Shown: in pieces, positions 43,949-51,655 of the stretch
Layout: every line of letters starts with the position of its first letter
Position numbering within the stretch: the first letter of the stretch is position 1
From: UBA8231 sp036011085
GTDB lineage: Bacteria; Latescibacterota; UBA2968; UBA8231
DNA: 64,000 bases
Assembly (NCBI GenBank): GCA_036011085.1
Contig: DASCMS010000103.1
Span: 1-64,000 of the forward strand
Reading direction: 5' to 3'
Position numbers and translations under genes: made by a program
Notes under the pieces: model-generated
Seen by the model: the letters and a program-made list of their open reading frames with translations, nothing else
What the model was told of the DNA's origin: nothing
Database searches by the model: none

Positions 43949-44158
43949 CTACTGACCCGTGCGCTGGCGGTAGCGCCGTGCCTGGTTGGGATCCACCTTG
44001 CGCATCCGTCGCAGCAGGTCATCGGTGTTCGGCCGCTCCACCTTCGGACGACGGGGTCCGGACTCTTCGTTGCTGTCGTCGCCGCTGTCAGCCGGACCTT
44101 TCGGCCGCGGAGCACGATCCCGCAACTCGGGATTTCGATCTCTCATTTCGAGACTCAT
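43949..44158 (-). CDS. Ubiquitin-like modifier of the Pup/UBact family
   Basis: 69 aa, hydrophilic, probably disordered. Residues 34-69 form the UBact-type block: GPRRPKVERP, then DDLLRRMRKVDPNQARRYRQ, ending R-T-G-Q. The terminal Gln69 implies Dop must deamidate it to Glu before PafA can ligate it. The third-last residue is Thr, not the Gly of the classical Pup GGQ/GGE ending. Its ATG overlaps the dop stop (44158-44155), and prcB follows 9 nt later. Conjugation to proteins for delivery to the proteasome is inferred from family and context. Confidence 0.88.
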   Translation of the reverse strand: MSLEMRDRNPELRDRAPRPKGPADSGDDSNEESGPRRPKVERPNTDDLLRRMRKVDPNQARRYRQRTGQ

Positions 44159-45696
44159 GTTGCCTCCTTTGCAGTCGGCGGTGAAGCCAGCGCGGCGAGC
44201 AGTTGTTGCACCGTCGCCGCCTGGTCGAGTCGGTCGTTGAAGATAGCCGCCGTGTCAGCCTCTACACAACTCTTGAGATCCACGGTACGGACACCACCGT
44301 CGACATCGAATTCGATGCTGTCCCAGTTCAGCGAGCGCACCTGGGCCCCGAACTTCTCCAGGGCCCGCCCACGGAACCAGGCGCGTGTGCCGGCAGGCGG
44401 CGTGGCGAGCGCCGCATTGATCGCTGCCTCGTCACACAGCCGGTAGATGACGCTGTCACTGGCCCTCTCCAGCATCAGGTACAGACCTTCCTGTGGATCG
44501 ACATTGTGGTATTCCAGGTCCTGGCTCTGCAACCAGGAGCGATCCTCCGCCTTGCCCCAGTCGAGGCCTTCCGCCTCGGCGAAGGCGTCGAGGAGCCACT
44601 TCTTCGTCACCCAGTCGCAGCGGCCCAACAGGTCGAGGGGGTCTCCCGCCAGCGCCTCCAGCGCCACCTGCCACTCGTGCAGGACCCAGTCGGTCTCTTC
44701 ATCCCTGCCGGCGGCCAGCCTCCGGGCGTGGTCGAGATAGACGCCCTGCACCTCGACGGCCGTCGTCCGGCTGCCGTCTGCCAGCTCCAGTTCCCAGCCC
44801 CGACCGGTGTCCCGGCTGATGGCCTTCACATCGCCGATCGGATCGGCCAGCTCCAGGGCCGGCACACAGCCGGCCTCGAGCAACTCCAGGACCAGCCGCA
44901 GAGCACCGACCTTCAGTGCTGTCGCCCACTCGCACATGTTGGCGTCACCGATGATGATGTGCAGCCGCCGGTATCGAGCCGGATCGGCATGCGGTTCGTC
45001 TCGTGTATTCACCAGAGGCCGCCTGGTCATCGTGTCCACGCTGGCGATGACCTCGAAGAAATCGGACCGCTGCGCCAGCTGGAACACTCCCTGGTCGTGA
45101 CGGCTGTCGACCTCGACGCCGACCTTGCCGGCCCCGGCGTAGATCTGTCGCGTCACCAGGAACGGCAGCAGGGCCGCCACGACCTCGTCAAAAGGGATCG
45201 ACCGCGGCAGCAGCAGGTTCTCGTGGCAACCGTAGGAGTGCCCCTCGAAGTCGGTATTGTTCTTGTACAGACGCACCGTGCCGCGTCCACGCTCCTCGGT
45301 TCGCCGTCTGGCGCACTGCAGAACGATGCGTTCGCCGGCGCGATCCTGAGCGATCAGATCAACGAGGGACAGACACTCGGCGGTGCTGTATTCGGGATGG
45401 GTATGGTCGTTGTAGAGGCGCGCGCCGTTGGCGATGATGAGGTCCGACTTGAGATCCTTCAGCGGGATCTTGCGTACCCGGTCCTTCTGCAGGTGCTCGG
45501 TCTCGTCCACATCCTGTAGCAGCTCGTCGACCTCGAAGCCGCGCATGTCACGCCGCGGATTCTCCAGATCGTAATCCCAGAGCGCCACGAAGTCTTCCCG
45601 CGCATAGCAGCGGATCAGCTCCATCGACTCGGTGACGACGTCGAGATCGGCAACCCCGTCGACCTGGATACCGTATTCGGTCTCCAGGCCGCACAC
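44155..45696 (-). CDS. dop: Deamidase/depupylase Dop
   Basis: 513 aa, same fold as PafA. It converts the C-terminal Gln of the modifier to Glu and also removes the modifier from proteins. Distinguishing features: CGLETEYGIQVDG at the start, ARLYNDHTHPEYSTAE with the catalytic Asp, NNTDFEGHSYGCHENLLLPR, and the KKWLLDAF region. The DHTHPEYS motif identifies Dop rather than PafA. It overlaps pup by 4 nt and follows arc after 26 nt. Confidence 0.93.
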   Translation of the reverse strand: MCGLETEYGIQVDGVADLDVVTESMELIRCYAREDFVALWDYDLENPRRDMRGFEVDELLQDVDETEHLQKDRVRKIPLKDLKSDLIIANGARLYNDHTHPEYSTAECLSLVDLIAQDRAGERIVLQCARRRTEERGRGTVRLYKNNTDFEGHSYGCHENLLLPRSIPFDEVVAALLPFLVTRQIYAGAGKVGVEVDSRHDQGVFQLAQRSDFFEVIASVDTMTRRPLVNTRDEPHADPARYRRLHIIIGDANMCEWATALKVGALRLVLELLEAGCVPALELADPIGDVKAISRDTGRGWELELADGSRTTAVEVQGVYLDHARRLAAGRDEETDWVLHEWQVALEALAGDPLDLLGRCDWVTKKWLLDAFAEAEGLDWGKAEDRSWLQSQDLEYHNVDPQEGLYLMLERASDSVIYRLCDEAAINAALATPPAGTRAWFRGRALEKFGAQVRSLNWDSIEFDVDGGVRTVDLKSCVEADTAAIFNDRLDQAATVQQLLAALASPPTAKEAT

Positions 45697-45722
45697 ACGG
45701 CGCGGTGGCTCCTCTCGTGCGA

Positions 45723-47450
45723 TCAGATGACCCGGCCTGCGGCGGCGCGGTCCCGTGGTTTGTCGGCGTGTGCCGTCTTCGGCTGCACACGCACGACATT
45801 CTCGGGATCGTAGTCGAGCAGCTTCAGCCAGTCCTCGACGCTGTCACTCGGCGGGAACACCTCATTCTCGCGGTATTCGGAGCGCACCGCCTCGAGCAGA
45901 TCTTCTTCCCGAACACCTGCCTGCTGGATCGCGTTCTCGGCGATGGCGCGCTTGATGGCGGCCTCTTTCGCCCGCTGCACGATATTGTCGATCAGGGCGC
46001 CGGAAGCCAGATCGCCGAAGTGCAGACTTTCGGTCCGCCCCGAACGCAGCGCCACCTCGAGGAACTTGGTCTCTTCGGTACGGGCGAACAGGGCCTTTGC
46101 CGCCGCGTCGATGATGGCCCGACGGGCCTCTTCGGAGCTGCCGTGCGCCGCCAGGGCTGTGTGATCGAGGGGCAGATCTTCGGTCAGGTACAGCCCGAAG
46201 ATGTCCTTCGCCGACTCGAGATCAGGACGATCCACCTTGATCTTGCGGTCGATGCGCCCCGGTCGCAGAATGGCGGGATCGATCAGATCGTGACGGTTCG
46301 AGGCCAGTATGATGACGACATCCTGCAACGAATCGATGCCGTCCATCTCGGTGCAGAACATGGGCACCACCGTATTGGCGATGTTGTGACTGCGCATGGA
46401 GCGACGCGTGCCCAGGATCGACTCGGCCTCGTCGATGAAGATGAAGGGGAGGAAGCCCTCCTTCCGCTTCTGACGCGCCTGGGCGAACACTTCCCGCACC
46501 ATACGCTCCGTCTCGCCGAGCCACATATTGAGAATCTCGGGGCCCTTGATGTGCATGAAGTACTCCTGCACCTGCAGGCCCTCCTCCTCTCGCAGGTGCT
46601 GCACGAGGCTGTATGCGGTGGCTTTGCCGATCAGCGTCTTGCCGCATCCCGGTGGTCCGTACAGCAGGAAACCCTTGGGCGTGGAGTAGTGGAATTTCTC
46701 GAACAGTTCCGGATGCAGGGCGGGCAGTTCGATCGTATCGCGGATCGCACCGATCGCTTCCTGCTGGCCACCGATGCGTTCCCAGGGCATGGGCGGGATG
46801 TCCTCGAGAAAGTGTTCTCTGCTCTCCTTGGAGGGCAGACGCTCCAGGGCGACCTTCATCGACGGATCGGTGCGCACCTCATCCCCCACCTTCAGCCCGG
46901 TGTCGGCCAGCTCATCGGCCCGCTCGAGGACAAAATCAGACGTACCGTGCTCGTTGCCGATCCGCAGACGTCCATCCTCGAGCACGTCGCTGATGCGCGC
47001 CACCGGTCCCACGGGGGCATGATCGAGCAGACCCACCACGGCGTAGGCCTCGTTGATCAGCACCCGGGCGCCCACCTTCAGATCCGCTGGACTCACCCTG
47101 GGGTCGATGTTGGCGTAGTACTCCGAGCCGCCGACGAAGACGTTGGCGATACCCTCTTTCGGTGAGTGGAGAAAGATGCCGACACGATTGGCCGGCGCCG
47201 TGACCTTTTCCAGCGCCGCCTCCACCTCGACAAGCGCCCGACGGGCCTCGTGGAAGGTGATGTCCCGGTCCATCAACTGCCGGCGCAGCTGGTAGAGCAT
47301 GGGCCGGGCCGGATCCCGTTCGGGAAGAGTCAGCAGCACCTGGTCGACGAGACGGACGGGTTCGTCTTCGAAGCTGCCCTCGTCTCCGGCATCGGCATCG
47401 GCATCGGCATCGCGGAAACGCCCGAAGCCTTCGTCGCGGTCCTGTGCCAT
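45723..47450 (-). CDS. arc: Proteasome-associated AAA ATPase (ARC/Mpa)
   Basis: 575 aa hexameric unfoldase. An N-terminal coiled coil (about 50-85) that would bind the modifier, two OB domains (about 90-200), and the AAA domain with Walker A GPPGCGKT at 265-272 and Walker B FIFIDE at 336-341. The C-terminus is AAAGRVI; the Q-Y-L type end of actinobacterial Mpa, used for docking into PrcA pockets, is absent. The N-terminus carries a DADADADAG stretch coded by four GGCATC hexanucleotides (47388-47411). 17 nt downstream of lepB and 26 nt upstream of dop. Confidence 0.92.
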   Translation of the reverse strand: MAQDRDEGFGRFRDADADADAGDEGSFEDEPVRLVDQVLLTLPERDPARPMLYQLRRQLMDRDITFHEARRALVEVEAALEKVTAPANRVGIFLHSPKEGIANVFVGGSEYYANIDPRVSPADLKVGARVLINEAYAVVGLLDHAPVGPVARISDVLEDGRLRIGNEHGTSDFVLERADELADTGLKVGDEVRTDPSMKVALERLPSKESREHFLEDIPPMPWERIGGQQEAIGAIRDTIELPALHPELFEKFHYSTPKGFLLYGPPGCGKTLIGKATAYSLVQHLREEEGLQVQEYFMHIKGPEILNMWLGETERMVREVFAQARQKRKEGFLPFIFIDEAESILGTRRSMRSHNIANTVVPMFCTEMDGIDSLQDVVIILASNRHDLIDPAILRPGRIDRKIKVDRPDLESAKDIFGLYLTEDLPLDHTALAAHGSSEEARRAIIDAAAKALFARTEETKFLEVALRSGRTESLHFGDLASGALIDNIVQRAKEAAIKRAIAENAIQQAGVREEDLLEAVRSEYRENEVFPPSDSVEDWLKLLDYDPENVVRVQPKTAHADKPRDRAAAGRVI

Positions 47451-47467
47451 GAGTCGGCTCTCTGCGT

Positions 47468-48202
47468 CTAGTGGATGATGGTGCCGAGGCGGGTGTAACG
47501 CGAGCGGAAGGGCAGGGTCGGCAGGTTCCAGAGGAAATTGCCGGCGTCGAGCAGCAGCTGCGGTAGTCCCGTGTAGGCGTTGAGGGGACCACTGACCAGG
47601 GTTGAGGACCAGTAGATGATCATGGCCTTGCCCTTGATCAGTCTGCGGGGGACCGGTCCGAACATGCGGCTGTCATTGGAGTTGTCCCGGTTGTCCCCCA
47701 TCATGAAAAAGCTGTCCTCCGGGACCCGGTACGGGCCGAAATTGTCGCGCGAACTCGACGTGCCCGGCAGGATCCGAGGATCGGTGAGTTTACCCGCGGG
47801 GGGCAGCTCGAAGTGCGTACCATCCACGTACAGCAGTTTGTCGCGCACCTCCACCGTCTGTCCACCGACAGCCACACACCGCTTGATGAGGTCGCGGCCC
47901 ACCTCCGTCTTGGAGCGGAAGATGACGATGTCGCCTTGTTCCGGGTCGCGCAACGCGGGCAACCGGAACAGCGGCTCGCTGAGGACGGGCAACTCCACCG
48001 GGGCCCCGTAGATGAATTTATTCGCCAGCAGATAATCACCGATGAACAGCGTGTCTTCCATGGATCCGGAGGGGATATAGAAGGCCTGCACGACAGTGCT
48101 GCGGATGAGCAGGGCCAACCCCACTGCGATGAGAATGGAGGACCCGTAGTCACGGAATCCGCCACGGGGTGAACTGGTGCTGGCGTCGGTCTCTGGAGAC
48201 AT
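47468..48202 (-). CDS. lepB: Signal peptidase I
   Basis: 244 aa from ATG 48202. Membrane Ser/Lys peptidase that removes signal peptides. TM helix ILIAVGLALLIRSTVVQAF, catalytic Ser47 in IPSGSMEDTL and catalytic Lys107 in RDLIKRCVAVGG; box E as MGDNRDNSNDSR. The earlier ATG at 48262 lies inside the -10 box of the promoter, which excludes it if that promoter is used. First gene of the run leading into arc-dop-pup-prcB-prcA-pafA, with short gaps. Confidence 0.92.
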   Translation of the reverse strand: MSPETDASTSSPRGGFRDYGSSILIAVGLALLIRSTVVQAFYIPSGSMEDTLFIGDYLLANKFIYGAPVELPVLSEPLFRLPALRDPEQGDIVIFRSKTEVGRDLIKRCVAVGGQTVEVRDKLLYVDGTHFELPPAGKLTDPRILPGTSSSRDNFGPYRVPEDSFFMMGDNRDNSNDSRMFGPVPRRLIKGKAMIIYWSSTLVSGPLNAYTGLPQLLLDAGNFLWNLPTLPFRSRYTRLGTIIH

Positions 48203-48257
48203 GGTTCCCGTCCGGATGGAGTCGTCCGGGGGTGGCCCGGGACGATCTGATAGGGCG

Positions 48258-48286
48258 AACATACAAAAGCGCTAATTCATTGTAAA
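48258..48286 (-). promoter_or_regulatory. Sigma70-like promoter of lepB and probably the proteasome operon
   Basis: On the minus strand, -35 TTTACA (48286-48281) and -10 TATGTT (48263-48258) are separated by 17 bp. No better promoter was seen in the 17-26 nt gaps between lepB, arc and dop. Confidence 0.6.
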
Positions 48287-48308
48287 ATCAAGACCTACTC
48301 CAGGCTCT

Positions 48309-48340
48309 GGGGAGACTGTCGGGGGCGGGGACAGTTCCCC
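48309..48340. other. Hairpin in the lepB / MBL divergent promoter region
   Basis: Arms GGGGAGACTGTC and GACAGTTCCCC pair with one bulged base around a G-rich loop. Located between the two divergent promoters; possible operator or RNA structure. Confidence 0.35.
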
Positions 48341-48372
48341 GGCCGAGGGCATCTGACAGCGTCGGCAAGTTC

Positions 48373-48401
48373 TTGTGAATCAGTAAGATCGTCGGTATAC
48401 T
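48373..48401 (+). promoter_or_regulatory. Promoter of the MBL-fold gene, probably leaderless
   Basis: -35 TTGTGA (48373-48378), 17-bp spacer, -10 TATACT (48396-48401). Only 6 nt separate the -10 from the ATG at 48408, so transcription should start at or beside the initiation codon. Confidence 0.6.
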
Positions 48402-48407
48402 TCGCCG

Positions 48408-49280
48408 ATGCAGATTCGTTTCTGGGGCGTGCGTGGCTCCTTCCCCGTGTCCTCGCCCGACGCCATCCGCTACGGCGGCAATACCCCCTGCCTTGAGGTC
48501 GAAACGGCCACCGGTGTCATCGTCATCGATGCCGGGACGGGAATCCGTGAACTCGGCAAGTCCCTGCTCGAGCGTTCGGCCACGCACGTGGACCTGCTGC
48601 TGAGTCACGCCCATTGGGACCACATCCAGGGGTTCCCGCACTTTGCGCCCCTCTATAGGGCTGACTTCACGCTCACGGTGCATGCCCTTCGCCACCCCGG
48701 TCACTCTCTGTCCAGCATCCTTGCCGGTCAGCAGCAGGAGCCCTTCTTCCCCGTCGGGCTGGATGACCTGAAGGCCCGGATCGAATTCGTCGAACACGAG
48801 GACGGTGATCGTTTCGAGATCGCCGGGGCCAGGATCCTCTGTCGCCGGCTCAACCACCCCGGGGTAACCGGTGGCTTCCGGATCGAGTCGGACGGCCGGA
48901 CGGTCTCCTACATCTGTGACACGGACCTGAACAGCGAGCATCTGCTGGCCTCCGAGCTGCCTGCGCGGACGGATGCGGATCGTGCCGACTGGCTCCTCAG
49001 ACTGCGGCAGGCCGCATGTGATCTGGGTCACAGTGCCGATTTGGTGGTTTGTGATACGTTTTTCCTCCCTGACGACGACTCGACCTGGGGTCACAGCCGA
49101 CCCGACGACTTCCTCGAGTTTGCCGCACAGGGCGGCGTCAGCAGGATCTGCCTGTTCCACCATCGACCCGGACGCAGTGATGACGAACTCGACGCCATCG
49201 TCGACGGCTGTCGCCACAGGGTTGCCGGTGGTGTGCAGGTGCTGGGCGCCCGCGAAGGGATGGAAATCGACCTGGAATAG
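48408..49280 (+). CDS. MBL-fold metallohydrolase
   Basis: 290 aa metallo-beta-lactamase-fold protein. FWGVRGSFPVS and RYGGNTPCLEVE open the domain; the metal motif HAHWDH is intact at 67-72, with further ligands in LNHPG, CDTD and the C-terminal FHHRPGRSDDE. Relatives include RNase Z-like and PhnP-like phosphodiesterases. No signal peptide. The mRNA is predicted to be leaderless. It is followed after 45 nt by a paralogous gene with an altered motif. Confidence 0.85.
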   Translation: MQIRFWGVRGSFPVSSPDAIRYGGNTPCLEVETATGVIVIDAGTGIRELGKSLLERSATHVDLLLSHAHWDHIQGFPHFAPLYRADFTLTVHALRHPGHSLSSILAGQQQEPFFPVGLDDLKARIEFVEHEDGDRFEIAGARILCRRLNHPGVTGGFRIESDGRTVSYICDTDLNSEHLLASELPARTDADRADWLLRLRQAACDLGHSADLVVCDTFFLPDDDSTWGHSRPDDFLEFAAQGGVSRICLFHHRPGRSDDELDAIVDGCRHRVAGGVQVLGAREGMEIDLE

Positions 49281-49325
49281 CAGGTCCTCGACTGCCAATC
49301 TGATCCGTCATGCGAGGGATATCGC

Positions 49326-50165
49326 TTGCGCGTCAAACTGTGGGGTACCCGGGGGTCCGTCCCCACACCGACATTCGAAACCACTCGATACGGCGGCAAC
49401 ACTCCCTGCGTGGCTGTCCGCACTGACGATGGTGAGTTGCTCATCCTCGACGCCGGCATCGGCCTTCACTGGCTGGGTGGTGACCTGCTCGGCAATGGCT
49501 TCGCTGATGGCGGCCAGGCGCACATCCTGATCACCCACATGCACTGGGGTCACATCCAGGGCCTGCCCTTCTTCCCACCCATGTTGGCCGGGAACTGCGG
49601 CGTCCACCTCTACGGGAATGGTGGCAACACCTCTCTCCGGGAGGTCCTGAGCCGGCAGATGGAACGTGCCTATTGTCCGGTGCCGGATTTCTTTGACAGC
49701 AGCATAGGGGCGACGCTGACGGCCACTGACATCGACGAGGAGTCGTTCCGCATAGGCAGCACGACCGTCACATCACGACAGGTCAACCACACTCCGGGTG
49801 GACCCACCCTCGGCTTCCGCCTCGACAACGGCAGCCATTCGATGGCCTACATACCGGATGTCGAATACCTGAGCCAGGAGCACCGACGGCCGGCACTGGA
49901 GCTGGCCGCCGGCACCGACCTGCTCATCCACGACGCCCACTACACATCGGCGGAGTATGAAGCCAGTCGGGGTCAGGGCCATTGCAGCGATGCTGCCGCC
50001 GTGGGACTGGCGCGGGAAGCCGGCGTGCGTAAGATTCTGTTGTTTCACCATCATCCCGATCACGACGACGACGTGATCGACGGTGTCGTCAACGCCCACG
50101 CCGGCGGTGACCTCACCGTCGAGGGCGCCGCGGAACATACCGAGTATATCCTTGGAAGAACCTGA
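49326..50165 (+). CDS. MBL-fold protein with altered metal motif
   Basis: 279 aa paralogue of the preceding gene (LWGTRGSVPT, RYGGNTPCVAV). The HxHxDH motif reads HMHWGH at 71-76, with Gly75 where a metal-ligand Asp is expected. Later ligands appear kept (VNHTPGG, IPDVEYL, FHHHPDHDDD), so one metal site may be lost. The start is TTG at 49326; no ATG fits. It could be a hydrolase with changed metal use or a regulatory partner of the first protein. Confidence 0.78.
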   Translation: MRVKLWGTRGSVPTPTFETTRYGGNTPCVAVRTDDGELLILDAGIGLHWLGGDLLGNGFADGGQAHILITHMHWGHIQGLPFFPPMLAGNCGVHLYGNGGNTSLREVLSRQMERAYCPVPDFFDSSIGATLTATDIDEESFRIGSTTVTSRQVNHTPGGPTLGFRLDNGSHSMAYIPDVEYLSQEHRRPALELAAGTDLLIHDAHYTSAEYEASRGQGHCSDAAAVGLAREAGVRKILLFHHHPDHDDDVIDGVVNAHAGGDLTVEGAAEHTEYILGRT

Positions 50166-50646
50166 TCGTATCCCTTGGCGCCGCCGGCGCCTCGCCTTTC
50201 TGGTGGCCCTTGGCCTGGCCGCCGGGTGCGGCGGCGGCGACACCGAGTTGCAGAACACCCACGCCTACATGGACTCCCTGCGCGTCTACCTCGGCGACCT
50301 GCGTCTGATGGACCATCAACTCGGGAAGGTTGTCCAGAGTGACACGGTGTCGGCCGAAGTCATCGTTCCCCTCATCGCCGAAACCCTTCGCCCCACCGTG
50401 GGCGACCTGCGTCGGCGCGCCGACGATCTGCAGGTCACGCCCGTCGTGCGCGATGCGCACACCCTTCTTCTCGCCTATCTGGACATCCGGCTGCAGGCCT
50501 ACGATGCGGCGCTGCAAGGCCAGGCCGAGGCTCGGCCTGAACTGTTTGAACTGTTCGCCCGCAAGCAGACAGAGGCCGAGGAAATGGGCCGCCACCTGGA
50601 AGATGAAACGCAGCGCCTGCGGGCACTGGTGCCGGCCTACAGGTAG
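50152..50646 (+). CDS. Small putative lipoprotein
   Basis: About 164 aa. An Arg-rich n-region (DRIPWRRRRLAFLVALG) precedes a lipobox (LGLAAGC). The mature part is predicted helical (HAYMDSLRVYLGDLRLMDHQL, LRRRADDLQVTPVVRDAHTLL). No known family. The start is uncertain: TTG 50152 overlaps the end of the MBL gene by 14 nt. Probably co-transcribed with the two MBL genes. Function unknown. Confidence 0.55.
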   Translation: MEEPDRIPWRRRRLAFLVALGLAAGCGGGDTELQNTHAYMDSLRVYLGDLRLMDHQLGKVVQSDTVSAEVIVPLIAETLRPTVGDLRRRADDLQVTPVVRDAHTLLLAYLDIRLQAYDAALQGQAEARPELFELFARKQTEAEEMGRHLEDETQRLRALVPAYR

Positions 50647-50653
50647 CGAACGC

Positions 50654-51655
50654 TCAGCCCACGGCGACCACGGTCCCCGTCTTCACCGACTCGATCGCCG
50701 CTGCCAGCACCTTCTGGGCTTTGAGACCGTCCTCTCCGGACGCATCGATCTCATCTGGACCGGCCCCCTCGTTCAGCTGCTCGACGAAGCGGGTGAGCCG
50801 GTTGACGAAGGTGTCCTCGAAGTCGCGCATGCCGCCGAAAATCGGGTTGGTGAAAACCCGCTTCTCCATGTGCCCGGCCGGATACAGCGTCGCCTCACGA
50901 TACATGTCGTCGATGACGAAGCGCCCCTTGAGTCCGGCCACCTCACAGCGCTCCATCGGATGTCCTCTCTCGATGTCGTAACTCCCGGTCAGGTGGCCGA
51001 GGCAACCGGAGGCGAAGCGCATGTTGAACTGCGCCGTGGAATAGATGCTGCGTCCCGGTGCCTTCAGCGCGAAGCATTGGACCTCGACGATGTCGCCACA
51101 GAAGTAGCGCATGATGTCGATGGTGTGCGGGTGCAGGGCCTTGATCTGGAACCACTCTGACGATTCGCGCGGGTTCTGGATCCACATGGCCATGTTCATG
51201 AACAGCTGATGGCCGATATGTCCCGCCTCCACCCAGCTCTTGGCCAGCCGGGCCGCCGGGGTGAAGCGATGATTGAGGTCGACGCCGAAACAGAGCCCCT
51301 TCTCCCGGGCGCGAGCCACCATCTGCTCCGCCGGTGCAATCTCGTTGGAGATCGGTTTTTCGCACAGTACATGCAGGCCGGCGTCGAGAGCCTGCAGCGT
51401 CGGCTCGTGGTGATCGGAGCCGTATTCCTCGCCCCCGGTGGCGACGCTGACCATCGTCAGCCGGGCACTCTCGACCATAGACGCCACGCTGTAGAATGCC
51501 GGCACACCCAGGGCGGCCGCTGCCGCGTCCGCCCGCTCGCGGTCAATGTCGCATACGGCGACCAGCTCCGCCCCTTCCATGTCGGCATAGATCCGTGCGT
51601 GCCGGTTGCCGATGGGCCCCAGTCCGATAACCCCTGTTCTCTGCAGCTCGGTCAT
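50654..51655 (-). CDS. Gfo/Idh/MocA family oxidoreductase
   Basis: 333 aa. Rossmann motif GVIGLGPIGNRHA, EKPISNEIAPAE with the catalytic Lys, and HTIDIMRYFCGDI in the C-terminal domain. The sequence is close in arrangement to the gene at 57409 (same GHLTGSYD and FNMRFASG/LQFDNG segments), so the two are likely paralogues of related substrate. It overlaps the Uup gene stop by 4 nt and may be co-expressed with it. Substrate unknown. Confidence 0.85.
   Translation of the reverse strand: MTELQRTGVIGLGPIGNRHARIYADMEGAELVAVCDIDRERADAAAAALGVPAFYSVASMVESARLTMVSVATGGEEYGSDHHEPTLQALDAGLHVLCEKPISNEIAPAEQMVARAREKGLCFGVDLNHRFTPAARLAKSWVEAGHIGHQLFMNMAMWIQNPRESSEWFQIKALHPHTIDIMRYFCGDIVEVQCFALKAPGRSIYSTAQFNMRFASGCLGHLTGSYDIERGHPMERCEVAGLKGRFVIDDMYREATLYPAGHMEKRVFTNPIFGGMRDFEDTFVNRLTRFVEQLNEGAGPDEIDASGEDGLKAQKVLAAAIESVKTGTVVAVG

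Noticed and set aside
47388..47411. Hexanucleotide repeat (four GGCATC) in arc as a phase-variation switch
   Set aside because: The unit is a multiple of three and would only change the number of Asp-Ala pairs, not the frame.
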